Source: Planctomycetaceae bacterium (GTDB lineage Bacteria > Planctomycetota > Planctomycetia > Planctomycetales > Planctomycetaceae). Taken from it: a stretch of 34,265 bases of DNA. Location of the stretch: NCBI GenBank assembly GCA_900299185.1, contig OMIV01000377.1, positions 1-34,265 of the forward strand, written 5' to 3'. The notes under the pieces are model-generated. The model did not search any database. It had not been told where the DNA came from and was given only the letters and a program-made list of their open reading frames with translations. Position numbers and translations under genes: made by a program. Positions 25,580-33,773 of the stretch are shown here, piece by piece (position 1 is the stretch's first letter; each line of letters opens with the position of its first letter).

Positions 25580-27354
25580 GCAGGGATCAGCAAATGTTCG
25601 AGAACTCGATGTGGTCTAGGTCGGTTGGCTCCGTTCGTTTCGTGTTCGTCGCCTTGGCTTGCGCAGGCTTGATGACGGGAATGCAATTGGCATTCGGTCA
25701 AGAGGCTACGCCACCGGCGGGTAATGCGACCGCTGCTCCGAGTGCGGCACCTGCCAGCGCGAGCCCTCCAGCAGAGGCCGCTCCGGCGGCGACGACGGAC
25801 ACCGCAAACGCCCCGGCTGCTAGTCCGGCAACTCCGGCTGCTGCGGCCATTCCAGCAGGTCCGCCTCCAAAGCCTGCCATTGAAGTCCGACCCTATGACG
25901 TTGAACTCACTTTGGCGTTTGCGGAATCAGCAAGACTCGGGGCTGACTTTCAACGCAGTGTGTTGGATGAAGTGCGAACGACTGCCGATCGCAACATTGG
26001 TCCGATGTGGAATCTGAAGATCGCTTCGTCGGAATGGCTGACTCCTCGTAATCGCGCGAGTGTGGCTCGCCTGACCGTTGCTCAAATGAAGGATCGATCG
26101 AAAGAAGGCGACTTCGACAAGATCTATCCGGTGAGCATCGAAGCTGTTGGTGCTCAGTATGTCGTGAGCTGTCGTGAATGGTGCCGAGAGTCTGAGATTC
26201 TCTCGCCCGTCAAAACAGTAACGACGTTGGATCGCCGCATGGTTGCAACGGAAGTCTTCCGCTTGCTGCAAGGACTATTTCGATCGGTGACGCATATTGA
26301 CGATGGGACTGATACGACGGCTCGCATGAAGATTCGAGCGGGCGAGTTCTGGCCTGCCGATCCTGCCTTTAGTCAGGTCGCAGACAATTCGATTTTTGTG
26401 CCGTTCACTCGAAACTTTGGTCGTGATCGGTCGCTGCGAGCGATTCAGTTTGTGCCTTGGACATATCTCGCTCCGCAGAGTGTCGCTCGATCGAGATTGG
26501 ACTGCCGAGTTGATACGGGTGTCCGAGTGAGGTTTGCTCCTAAGAAGCGTGTCGAGTGGCGAGCACTCACGTTGAAGGTCACGCTCAAAGAAACAGAGTT
26601 GACCGTGCAGCCTCAGCGTAAGACGGCGAAGCCGCTCGTCGGCTACATGCTCGCAGTCTATGACGAGTTCCCGAAGGATCCTCCAAAGAAGCCTGAGTCT
26701 GCTGTCGATGCTCCCGCAGATGCCAAAGCCGATGGCGATAAGAAGCCTTCGCAAGCCGAGCAACCACCTGCTGATCCGGGGCCAGTGCCGCTCCTCGTGC
26801 GAACCGATCGAGATGGCCGTGTGTTTGTGCCTGCGAATCCCGCGAAGCCTTTGCAGTGGGTCTTCATTCGCAGTGGCAAAGAATTGCTCACAAAGTTTCC
26901 AATGGTCGCCGGTGCCGAAGCCAAGATGACCGCGAATTGCCCTGACGACACCTTGCGATTGGATGTTGAAGGTCAGATTGCATTACTCGAAGGTGAACTC
27001 GTTGACGTCATTGCCAAGCGTGCCGTCACGATTGCCATGATCAAGGCTCGAGCCAAGAAGAGTGAATGGGCCAAGGTTGATGAAGGCTTCGAGTCGCTCA
27101 AGAAGCAGCCCAAGCTCGACGACTTCAAGAAGAGTGTCGACCTAATTCAAGTGCCTGCCATGAAGGCCGCACAGGCGAAGAAGAACGTCATGGCCGAAGA
27201 TCGCATTCGAAAGCTCAGCGGCAAAGTGCTGGAGATCGCGCAGTTCCATCTCGACGAAGAGAAGGTCACCGAACTCAAGCAGGAAATGGATGAGACCAAG
27301 AAGGCAGAGCTTAAGAAGGAAGATGATGATCAGCCTAAGTTGTTGATCAAGTAA
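25576..27354 (+). CDS. Secreted or anchored protein of unknown function, last gene of the envelope operon
   Basis: A 592-residue protein with an N-terminal export signal (hydrophobic FVFVALACAGLMTGMQLAFG, cleavage near GQ) and a Pro/Ala/Thr-rich linker (about residues 45-100). A folded domain follows (about 103-350; VELTLAFAESARLGADFQRS). A second acid/Lys-rich linker (about 370-400) leads to a small beta domain (PLLVRTDRDGRVFVPANP, resembling a carboxypeptidase-regulatory-like fold) and a charged helical tail that could form a coiled coil (about 470-590). No known family is recognised. Its ATG overlaps the upstream TGA (ATGA), with GGGAG seven bases before it. It is probably a structural or adaptor part of the same envelope complex (inference). 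Confidence 0.8.
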   Translation: MSRDQQMFENSMWSRSVGSVRFVFVALACAGLMTGMQLAFGQEATPPAGNATAAPSAAPASASPPAEAAPAATTDTANAPAASPATPAAAAIPAGPPPKPAIEVRPYDVELTLAFAESARLGADFQRSVLDEVRTTADRNIGPMWNLKIASSEWLTPRNRASVARLTVAQMKDRSKEGDFDKIYPVSIEAVGAQYVVSCREWCRESEILSPVKTVTTLDRRMVATEVFRLLQGLFRSVTHIDDGTDTTARMKIRAGEFWPADPAFSQVADNSIFVPFTRNFGRDRSLRAIQFVPWTYLAPQSVARSRLDCRVDTGVRVRFAPKKRVEWRALTLKVTLKETELTVQPQRKTAKPLVGYMLAVYDEFPKDPPKKPESAVDAPADAKADGDKKPSQAEQPPADPGPVPLLVRTDRDGRVFVPANPAKPLQWVFIRSGKELLTKFPMVAGAEAKMTANCPDDTLRLDVEGQIALLEGELVDVIAKRAVTIAMIKARAKKSEWAKVDEGFESLKKQPKLDDFKKSVDLIQVPAMKAAQAKKNVMAEDRIRKLSGKVLEIAQFHLDEEKVTELKQEMDETKKAELKKEDDDQPKLLIK

Positions 27355-27746
27355 CGCTGACGCCAAACGTTGGGGTCAGGCACCACCGGTTTCAGAACAA
27401 CGAGCGTTCCGTTTGCGTTGCGGAAGTTGCTCGTCACGTTCACTCTGATGCCAGTGGTTCCTGACCCTTTTTATTTGTTGGACCTCTATCTCTCTCAATT
27501 GACGCAACAACTTCATCCAGTGGAATCATCAGCCAAATGGTTCTCGTGCGATGTTTCAGCAACATCTTTGTGAGCAGTCTCAATTGCAGTGTGATTGAAG
27601 TTACTTAGCCGAGTCGCACTGCTACTCGCAGAGATAGTTTTGAAACAGCACTCGAACAATTTGGCGAGTCAGCACCTGTCGCTTTCGCTGATTGATGCTT
27701 CTCGCTGCCAAGAGTCGTTGCGTCTCTCTTCACGAAGGATGACTTC
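27355..27746. other. 392-base gap after the envelope operon
   Basis: The first third holds the long hairpin at 27373-27472. The remainder up to 27746 contains no supported gene. GAAGGA at 27734-27739 serves the next ATG. No convincing promoter was found. Confidence 0.5.
27373..27472 (+). terminator. Long imperfect REP-like hairpin, probable operon terminator
   Basis: GGGTCAGGCACCACCGG (27373-27389) pairs with CCAGTGGTTCCTGACCC (27451-27467) at 15 of 17 positions. An inner stem pairs ACGAGC (27400-27405) with GCTCGT (27429-27434) and TTCCG (27407-27411) with CGGAA (27421-27425). Five Ts follow immediately (27468-27472), 19 bases after the operon's last stop to the start of the hairpin. The GGGGTCAGGCACC style of arm resembles REP-like elements mobilised by RAYT transposases; that origin is inference. 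Confidence 0.6.
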
Positions 27747-29783
27747 ATGCGATTGACGCTCGGAAGCTGTTTGGGATTAGCCATCGCGTTGGCATCGCCC
27801 GTCTTTGGCGATGGGCCTACGGACAATATTCCCGACAAGGTGCGGCAAGTTCCGCCGCCAGGTGCGGTGCTTTCTGACACCGACCAGCAAGAACTGAATG
27901 CGGGATTGGCCAAGCTCACTGAGCAACTTGCACAGTTGAAAGGGAGCAAAGACGCTCGCGTTCAATCGTTGATTCCCGATGTCGAGATCTATGTTCGGGC
28001 GATTGCGGGCGGGCTCAAGCACAACGAGTTCTTTCCTGCCGATAAGCCGGACGCTGCGGCTAAGCAGGCGAAGCAAGTGCTTGCAGTGGGATTGGAACGC
28101 GCTCAGCAGTTGCTGAAGGGCGAAGCTCCTTGGACGCGAGCGAAAGGGCTTGTCGTGCGAGGCTATCGCTCAAAGATCGACAAGACCGTCCAGCCATATG
28201 GGCTAGTCATTCCCGAGAGCTACAACTTCGATGGCGGTCCATCCCATCGGCTCGACTTTTGGTTTCATGGCCGCTTCGAACCTGTGGGCGAGATGAACTT
28301 CATCCAGCAGCGAATGTCATCGACCGGCAATGTCACTCCGAAGGACACCATCGTCCTGCATCCATACGCTCGCTTCAGCAATGCCAACAAGCTGGCGGGA
28401 GAAGTTGACTGCCTCGAAGCGCTTGAGCACGCGAAGCAGTGGTATCGAGTCGACGAAGACCGCATCGCAGTTCGCGGTTTCTCGATGGGCGGTGCAGCAG
28501 CATGGCAATTCGCGGTGCATTACGCCGATCGGTGGTTCGCGGCCAACCCAGGTGCGGGGTTCTCTGAGACGCCGGAGTTCCTGCGAGTCTTTCAAAACGA
28601 AGTCATTACGCCGAGTCGTACCGAGAAGAAGCTGCTGCACTACTATGACTGCACTGACTGGGCCGTGAACCTGTTTCACTTACCCACCGTGGCCTACAGC
28701 GGCGAGATCGATAAGCAGAAGCAGGCCGCCGACATCATGGAAGAGGCTCTCAAGAAAGAAGGGCTGCGTCTGACTCACTTGATCGGTCCCAAGACGGCGC
28801 ACTCAATCCATCCCGAGTCGAAGAAGCTGATTGAGGAAAAGCTCGAAGCAATTGCCAAGCTCGGACGAGACGTCGTCCCGCACGAATTGCACTTCGTGAC
28901 CTACACCTTGAAGTACAACCGCATGCATTGGGTGACAGTGACTGGGCTGGGCGAGCATTGGGAGCAAGCTCGCGTGGACGGTCATCTGCATGCCGACACG
29001 AATGGCATCGAGCTGAAGACCAAGAACGTGACTAGCCTAACGCTCGCAATTTCGGCTGGGCATTCGCCATTCAATCTGCGTCGACCGGTTACGGTGACCA
29101 TCGACGGTGCCGCTATTGCGACGGATCGACCTGAAACGGACGCCTCTTGGACGGCGTCCTTCGTGAAGGTCGACGGACATTGGAAGCAAGGCTTGCCTGG
29201 TGACGGACTTCGCAAGAAGCATGAGCTTCAAGGTCCGATCGACGACGCGTTCATGGACTCGTTTATTGTTGTGCGACCAACCGGTAAGTCAGCGCATGAG
29301 AAGGTCGAGGCTTGGACGAAGTCTGAGTTAGCTCACTTCGTTCAACATTGGCGGCAGCAATTCCGAGGTGACGCGATTGTTAAGGACGATACCGCCATCA
29401 CTGACGACGACATCAAGAATTCGAACTTGGTGATCTTCGGAGATCCGACCAGCAACGCCTTCTTAAAGCGAGTACTCGACAAGCTACCGCTGCAGTGGAC
29501 CGCGAATGAAGTGTCAGTCTCTGGTCAGAAGTTTTCTGCGACTGAGCATGCTCCGGTCATGGTCTATCCGAATCCGCTGAACTCAGAGCGTTACGTCGTT
29601 TTGAATAGCGGCTTCACCTATCGCGAGTTCGCCTACCTCAACAACGCTCGTCAGATTCCTAAGTTGCCGGATTGGGCAATCGTTGATTTGAAGACGCCGG
29701 CGAACCCGGTCTGGCCCGGCAAGATTGTCGCAGCGGACTTCTTCGGCGAGCAGTGGCAAGTTATGCCATTGAAGTCGGAGTGA
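27747..29783 (+). CDS. Secreted alpha/beta hydrolase (esterase/prolyl-oligopeptidase-like)
   Basis: A 678-residue exported protein. The signal peptide is MRLTLGSCLGLAIALASPVFG. After a helical segment (about residues 45-125) comes an alpha/beta-hydrolase domain: YGLVIPESYNFDGG, LDFWFHGR (likely oxyanion region), and the nucleophile elbow GFSMGG with Ser246. HLIGPKTAHSIHPES (about 345-360) probably contains the catalytic His. The C-terminal third (from about 390) has extra beta domains, including NLVIFGDPTSNAFLKRVLDKLP. It may be an esterase or peptidase acting on polymers in the envelope or outside the cell; the substrate is unknown. GAAGGA seven bases upstream marks the ATG. It is flanked by strong hairpins and appears to be a single-gene unit. 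Confidence 0.82.
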   Translation: MRLTLGSCLGLAIALASPVFGDGPTDNIPDKVRQVPPPGAVLSDTDQQELNAGLAKLTEQLAQLKGSKDARVQSLIPDVEIYVRAIAGGLKHNEFFPADKPDAAAKQAKQVLAVGLERAQQLLKGEAPWTRAKGLVVRGYRSKIDKTVQPYGLVIPESYNFDGGPSHRLDFWFHGRFEPVGEMNFIQQRMSSTGNVTPKDTIVLHPYARFSNANKLAGEVDCLEALEHAKQWYRVDEDRIAVRGFSMGGAAAWQFAVHYADRWFAANPGAGFSETPEFLRVFQNEVITPSRTEKKLLHYYDCTDWAVNLFHLPTVAYSGEIDKQKQAADIMEEALKKEGLRLTHLIGPKTAHSIHPESKKLIEEKLEAIAKLGRDVVPHELHFVTYTLKYNRMHWVTVTGLGEHWEQARVDGHLHADTNGIELKTKNVTSLTLAISAGHSPFNLRRPVTVTIDGAAIATDRPETDASWTASFVKVDGHWKQGLPGDGLRKKHELQGPIDDAFMDSFIVVRPTGKSAHEKVEAWTKSELAHFVQHWRQQFRGDAIVKDDTAITDDDIKNSNLVIFGDPTSNAFLKRVLDKLPLQWTANEVSVSGQKFSATEHAPVMVYPNPLNSERYVVLNSGFTYREFAYLNNARQIPKLPDWAIVDLKTPANPVWPGKIVAADFFGEQWQVMPLKSE

Positions 29784-29870
29784 AGGTTGCGGTGCGAGTT
29801 GTTGCTCTTTGCCGAAGAATGATGTCGCAACTTGTCGCAGATGAGTGGCGATGACTTCGCAACAAACAAA

Positions 29871-29910
29871 AACGCCGCTCGGTCACTGAGACCGAGCGGC
29901 GTTCTTTATT
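29871..29910 (+). terminator. Strong intrinsic terminator of the hydrolase gene
   Basis: AACGCCGCTCGGTC (29871-29884) and GACCGAGCGGCGTT (29890-29903) form a perfect 14-bp GC-rich stem with a 5-base loop. CTTTATT follows. An A-rich stretch before the left arm could let it work on the opposite strand too. Confidence 0.85.
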
Positions 29911-29942
29911 GTTCGCACCAACTGGTGCAGGGATGTAAAAGA

Positions 29943-30065
29943 GGCCCTCAAGAAGGTCGCTGCAACTCCCGACGATTGGGTCGACTCCTAAGGAGGCTGG
30001 GTCATTCCGCCTTTGGATTGTCGGAAGCAGGGTGAATTCTAACCGCCGCTGGATTCTTGAGGGCC
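29943..30065. repeat. 123-bp element bounded by a perfect 12-bp inverted repeat
   Basis: GGCCCTCAAGAA (29943-29954) and TTCTTGAGGGCC (30054-30065) are exact reverse complements. Inside are a short palindrome CTCCTAAGGAG, the full anti-SD complement TAAGGAGG (29989-29996), and two imperfect direct repeats: CCGCCTTTGGATTGT at 30007 versus 30043, and TGGGTCATT at 29998 and again at 30070. It also overlaps a protein-like frame (EALKKVAATPDDWVDS, stop, GGWVIPPLDCRKQGEF, stop). It could be a MITE-like remnant, a structured RNA, or a decayed gene end. Confidence 0.5.
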
Positions 30066-30110
30066 AGGTTGGGTCATTGAGATGTTATGCAGTCAGCGTG
30101 CCAGATTGAT

Positions 30111-30296
30111 CGGCGCTTGAAATTTCGGCGCTCGCAATGAGGAAGCCTCTTAGTTCATTGCATTTTGAAGGTAGATCCGTCCAAATTCCTCGCGCCGACG
30201 TAATTGATCGTCGGCGCATCGGCGCGCTGGACAGCGCCGATGACGAAGCGCCGACGAGTTTCGGCGCTTGTTCTTCTCGAGCGCCGAACAGCGCCG
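30111..30296. repeat. Ten-copy CGGCGC/GCGCCG cluster forming tandem hairpins
   Basis: The hexamer occurs in one orientation or the other at 30111, 30126, 30192, 30212, 30220, 30234, 30248, 30262, 30281 and 30291. Three perfect hairpins result, each with an 8-base loop: 30192-30217 (9-bp stem), 30218-30241 (8-bp) and 30246-30269 (8-bp). The array ends 31 bases before the queF ATG, so it may lie in its leader. Confidence 0.8.
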
Positions 30297-30327
30297 ATTT
30301 CCGAACCATCCTTTAACCAACACAACT

Positions 30328-30687
30328 ATGGCTGAGATCTCACGCACCATTCTCGACACGTTCGAGAACCCCTTCCCCAATCGAGACTATGTCATTGAGA
30401 CGATCTGTCCCGAGTTCACGTCGATGTGCCCCAAGACCGGACAGCCGGACTTTGGAGTGCTGACGCTGACCTACGTGCCGGACAAAGTCTGCTACGAGTT
30501 GAAGTCGCTGAAGCTCTACTTGCAGCAGTTCCGGAATCACGGGGCCTTCTACGAGAGCGTGACCAATCAGATCCTGGATGACTTAGTTGCCGTGACTCAG
30601 CCGCGCTGGATGAAGTTGGTTGCTGAGTTCACTCCGCGTGGAGGAATTCGGACCAATGTGACCGTTGAGTTTGGCAAACGGGATTAG
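30328..30687 (+). CDS. queF: NADPH-dependent 7-cyano-7-deazaguanine reductase (preQ0 to preQ1)
   Basis: A 119-residue type I (unimodular) QueF, which reduces the nitrile of preQ0 to the aminomethyl of preQ1 in queuosine synthesis, in the cytoplasm. The catalytic region is [17 protein letters not shown]: Cys34 is the nucleophile that forms the thioimide and Asp41 the proton donor, spaced as Cys55 and Asp62 are in the Bacillus enzyme. The QueF motif [20 protein letters not shown] binds NADPH and substrate. Length is slightly short but complete for the subfamily. ATG 30328 was chosen; an upstream in-frame start at 30268 would run into the hairpin array. No strong ribosome site is visible. No other queuosine gene is in the window. 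The next gene follows 17 bases later. Confidence 0.95.
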   Translation: MAEISRTILDTFENPFPNRDYVIETICPEFTSMCPKTGQPDFGVLTLTYVPDKVCYELKSLKLYLQQFRNHGAFYESVTNQILDDLVAVTQPRWMKLVAEFTPRGGIRTNVTVEFGKRD

Positions 30688-30704
30688 CAGCTTCTGGGTT
30701 CGTC

Positions 30705-33700
30705 ATGACCAATGATCTCATCAATAAGTCGCGGCTGTTCGTCGCAGTGCTGGGCACTGTGGTCGTGATCTATTGCGTGATCGTGCTGGGCTATGTGGGG
30801 ACGACTCCCGACCTCGGACTGCGTGGGTTGTTGTCTGATCGCGGCGATATGTCGGCGCCTCAAGGCATGCTGATTCGGGCCGTTGTAGAGCTCGATGCGG
30901 AGGGCGTGGCTCCTCGATCTGGCGACGTCCTAGTCAACGTTCGCGATAAACCCATTCGGTCGTTTCAGGACTTTGCATATTCGCTGCAAGCTCTTCGCAA
31001 TGCGCCGATCGACTCGGGCGGAAGGCTCGCCAATCGCAGCGACATGGTTGACGACTCGGCGGGACTGCTCCCTGCTCTGGTCGAGACGGATGACGGCAGT
31101 CGTTTTGTGCGTGTCGAGTTTCAACGCGCCGGTAAACGCGATGTCGTTCGGACTCGATTGCAGGTGAAGTCGCTTCCTTTAGGCGAGGTCCTGCTGTCAT
31201 TCGTTTGGCTGACGTTGCAATTTCTGATCTTTGCGGTGGGAGCCTTGGCGGCTTGGCATCGGCCGTTCGACCGAGTCGCGCTGCGCTTCTTCACGATGTG
31301 CGCGGTGACGATGGGGGCCTTCATCGGTGGCTTTCACTGGTGGGTGCTAGCCGGAAGCTTGGTGCTGACAGCTCCCTTCTTGGTATCTGCTGTGTTTGTG
31401 CCCGCTGTCTCGTTGCACTTCTTCTTGTGTTATCCGCGACAGCTTGAATTGCTGACGAAGTATCCTCGCAACACATTGGCGGTGATCTATTCAGTGCCGC
31501 TTGTGGCGATGGTCGTGATGTTGTCGTTGAGCATCTTCAGCCGCGTGCTGACGTCGCCATTCATGAGCGAGACCGCGATTGAGTGGGTGCAAGGCAGTTT
31601 GATGCTGCTGCGAGGGGCGATTTACAGCTATCTCGTTTTCGCCGCCGGTTGCTTCTTTGTGATGCTGGTGGCATTGGCCAACGACTACTTCTCTGCGACA
31701 ACGGCGATCGAACAAAACCAAGTGAAGTGGATGTTTCGAGCCGGACTCTTTTCGGCCATTCCCATCACTTACACGCTCTATCTCGCTTTGTTCGATCGAA
31801 CTGAGTTCGCGCTGGGTAGTGCTCGTCTGCCGATGTTCTTGGCGAGCTTGTCGTTCATGCTCGCGTATTCGATTGGCATCTCGCGGTTCAAGCTGATGCT
31901 GGTCGACGAGTTCGTTAGCAAAGGGATGTTGTATCAAGCGGCGACACAAGGACTGACCATCGGCTTTGGTATCTTTGTCGCACTGGTCGCGTACTTGGCG
32001 ATCAACCTCAATGTTGCCGGAGCGGTGCCAGGCCGATTCCAGCAAGTGCTTTCTGTTGGCGTGCTGCTGACGTTCTCGGTCGTGGTGCTCTCGTGGAGTC
32101 GCGATCGCGTGCAGCAGATGATCGACCGACGCTTTTACCGCGAGAAATACCAACTCGATAAAGCTCTGCAGCGAGTCAACAGGTCGCTCGATCGATTGGC
32201 TGACCGCAACTCGCTGGGGCAGCGCATGCTGGCTTCGTGCAAAGAGGTGCTGACGGCTCGATTCGCCGCGCTCTATCTGCGAGATGGCGGGCGCGGCAGC
32301 TTTCAGTTGCTGGTTGTCGATGGCACGAGTGGCTTGCCTGAGCGACTGGATGTGCCCGATGAATTGCTGGCAGAGTTGTCGAACGATTCTGCTTTCAGCG
32401 CGATCAGTAGCCCGAGCGTGGGGGACGAACCCGAGTTGATTCGTAGCTTGCGGCGGTTTCGGATCGAGATGCTGCATGCGTTGGAGTCAGACGACGAGAC
32501 CGAAGGCTTGATCGCGCTCGGGCGAAAGTTGAACGGCAGTGGTTACACCGCTGAGGATCTGACGTTTCTCAATACGCTCGGCCAATTCACAACGGTCGCG
32601 CTGCGGTCAGTAAAATTACACCAAGACTTCTCACGACTGAACGATGAGCTGCAGCTCAAGGCCAGCAAGATTGATGAGCAGAAGCGGCAGATCGCGATCA
32701 TGCAGGCCGAGCTGACTCAGCAGGGAGAACCCAGGCCGGTTGAAGAAGCGACCGAATTGCGTCGCGAGATGATCAAAGGCAATAGCCGCGCGATTCGTGA
32801 TGTGTTGGAGACGGTCCGCAAAGTGGCCGCGACAGAATCAACGGTGCTCATTCAAGGTGCGAGTGGAACGGGCAAGGAATTGCTCGCTCAGGCCATTCAT
32901 GACAACTCGCCGCGCCGAGCTGGTCCAATGGTTCGAGTGCATTGTGCGGCGCTCTCGCCAAGCTTGCTGGAGAGCGAACTCTTCGGCCATGTGAAGGGCG
33001 CGTTTACTGGGGCTCATCAAAACCGAGTCGGGCGTTTTGAAATGGCCAATGGAGGAACGTTGTTCCTCGACGAAATTGGAGACATCTCGCTCGAGACGCA
33101 GATCAAATTGCTGCGAGTCTTGCAGACACGATCGTTCGAACCAGTGGGAGGAACTCGCACGGTGACGGTTGACGTGCGGTTGATTACAGCCACTCATCAG
33201 AACTTGCCAAAGCTGATTGCTTCTCGGCGATTCCGCGAGGATCTCTATTACCGCTTGAACGTCGTCAACGTGACGCTGCCATCGTTGCATGAGCGAGCAG
33301 ACGACATCTTCGAACTCGCGCTGCACTTCTTGAAACGAGCTTCTGTGGCGGCGAACAAGTCGATCACCAGTATCGATCCAGACGCGATGGAGGTGCTCCA
33401 ACGCTATTCATGGCCTGGAAACATTCGCGAGTTGGAAAACGTCATCGAGCGAGCGGTTGTGATGTGCGACGGGCCGCGAATCACTGTGAAGGAACTCTCG
33501 ATCGATCTATCGGGAGCCCCTGTCAGTTCGATGGGGACTATGCCGGGCTTGATGACTGATGCATCGTTGGAAAAGGTGTTGAGGGTCCCATCGAGTGTCT
33601 TGGCTGAAGTCCGCAAGACTGCGACGTCTCGACAACAATCAGATGCAGAAGAAGTCGCGTCGCTGCGCCGAGCATTGGAAGAGTGCAAAGGCAATAAGGC

Positions 33701-33773
33701 TGACGCAGCTAGATTGCTCGGATTGCCGCGGAGTACTTTTTACAGCAAGCTCAAGAAGGCAGGGATTCAGTGA
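30705..33773 (+). CDS. Membrane-bound sigma-54-dependent transcriptional activator with PDZ-like and GAF regions
   Basis: A 1022-residue regulator. In order: a first membrane helix (about residues 11-31), a PDZ-like extracytoplasmic domain (about 45-155; [20 protein letters not shown]), a block of several membrane helices (about 165-463), a juxtamembrane [16 protein letters not shown] segment, a GAF domain (about 490-640), a coiled coil (640-680), an AAA+ sigma-54 interaction domain (about 690-930) and a Fis-type helix-turn-helix (about 985-1022). The AAA+ domain has Walker A GASGTGKE (718-725), the RpoN-contacting loop GAFTGA (765-770) and Walker B LFLDEIGD. It should sense an envelope or membrane signal and activate RNA polymerase with sigma-54. 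No sigma-54 promoter was found nearby, so its targets are unknown. Its TGA overlaps the next gene's GTG. Confidence 0.9.
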   Translation: MTNDLINKSRLFVAVLGTVVVIYCVIVLGYVGTTPDLGLRGLLSDRGDMSAPQGMLIRAVVELDAEGVAPRSGDVLVNVRDKPIRSFQDFAYSLQALRNAPIDSGGRLANRSDMVDDSAGLLPALVETDDGSRFVRVEFQRAGKRDVVRTRLQVKSLPLGEVLLSFVWLTLQFLIFAVGALAAWHRPFDRVALRFFTMCAVTMGAFIGGFHWWVLAGSLVLTAPFLVSAVFVPAVSLHFFLCYPRQLELLTKYPRNTLAVIYSVPLVAMVVMLSLSIFSRVLTSPFMSETAIEWVQGSLMLLRGAIYSYLVFAAGCFFVMLVALANDYFSATTAIEQNQVKWMFRAGLFSAIPITYTLYLALFDRTEFALGSARLPMFLASLSFMLAYSIGISRFKLMLVDEFVSKGMLYQAATQGLTIGFGIFVALVAYLAINLNVAGAVPGRFQQVLSVGVLLTFSVVVLSWSRDRVQQMIDRRFYREKYQLDKALQRVNRSLDRLADRNSLGQRMLASCKEVLTARFAALYLRDGGRGSFQLLVVDGTSGLPERLDVPDELLAELSNDSAFSAISSPSVGDEPELIRSLRRFRIEMLHALESDDETEGLIALGRKLNGSGYTAEDLTFLNTLGQFTTVALRSVKLHQDFSRLNDELQLKASKIDEQKRQIAIMQAELTQQGEPRPVEEATELRREMIKGNSRAIRDVLETVRKVAATESTVLIQGASGTGKELLAQAIHDNSPRRAGPMVRVHCAALSPSLLESELFGHVKGAFTGAHQNRVGRFEMANGGTLFLDEIGDISLETQIKLLRVLQTRSFEPVGGTRTVTVDVRLITATHQNLPKLIASRRFREDLYYRLNVVNVTLPSLHERADDIFELALHFLKRASVAANKSITSIDPDAMEVLQRYSWPGNIRELENVIERAVVMCDGPRITVKELSIDLSGAPVSSMGTMPGLMTDASLEKVLRVPSSVLAEVRKTATSRQQSDAEEVASLRRALEECKGNKADAARLLGLPRSTFYSKLKKAGIQ

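Larger units (their letters stand above)
29784..30327. other. 544-base structured gap upstream of queF
   Basis: No intact gene is supported. In order it holds a strong terminator (29871-29910), a short GCACC/GGTGC hairpin (29915-29928), a 123-bp element bounded by a 12-bp inverted repeat (29943-30065), a 7-bp inverted repeat GCAATGA/TCATTGC (30134-30161), and the array of CGGCGC/GCGCCG hairpins (30111-30296). It lacks a recognisable preQ1 riboswitch or promoter. Confidence 0.7.

Noticed and set aside
29943-30065. SRP RNA, 6S RNA or tmRNA
   Set aside because: GGAAGCAG in this region superficially recalls the SRP tip, but the GGAA tetraloop with its symmetric internal loop is absent, and neither the 6S bubble nor a tRNA-like domain is present.
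30085-30327. preQ1 riboswitch before queF
   Set aside because: Expected from gene context, but the compact pseudoknot with an A-rich tail was not found; the region is instead filled with CGGCGC hairpins.
31491-32477. Minus-strand open frame (328 codons) opposite the sigma-54 activator
   Set aside because: Composition is His/Gln/Arg-heavy and low-complexity, and the plus-strand protein has clear domains over the same bases.
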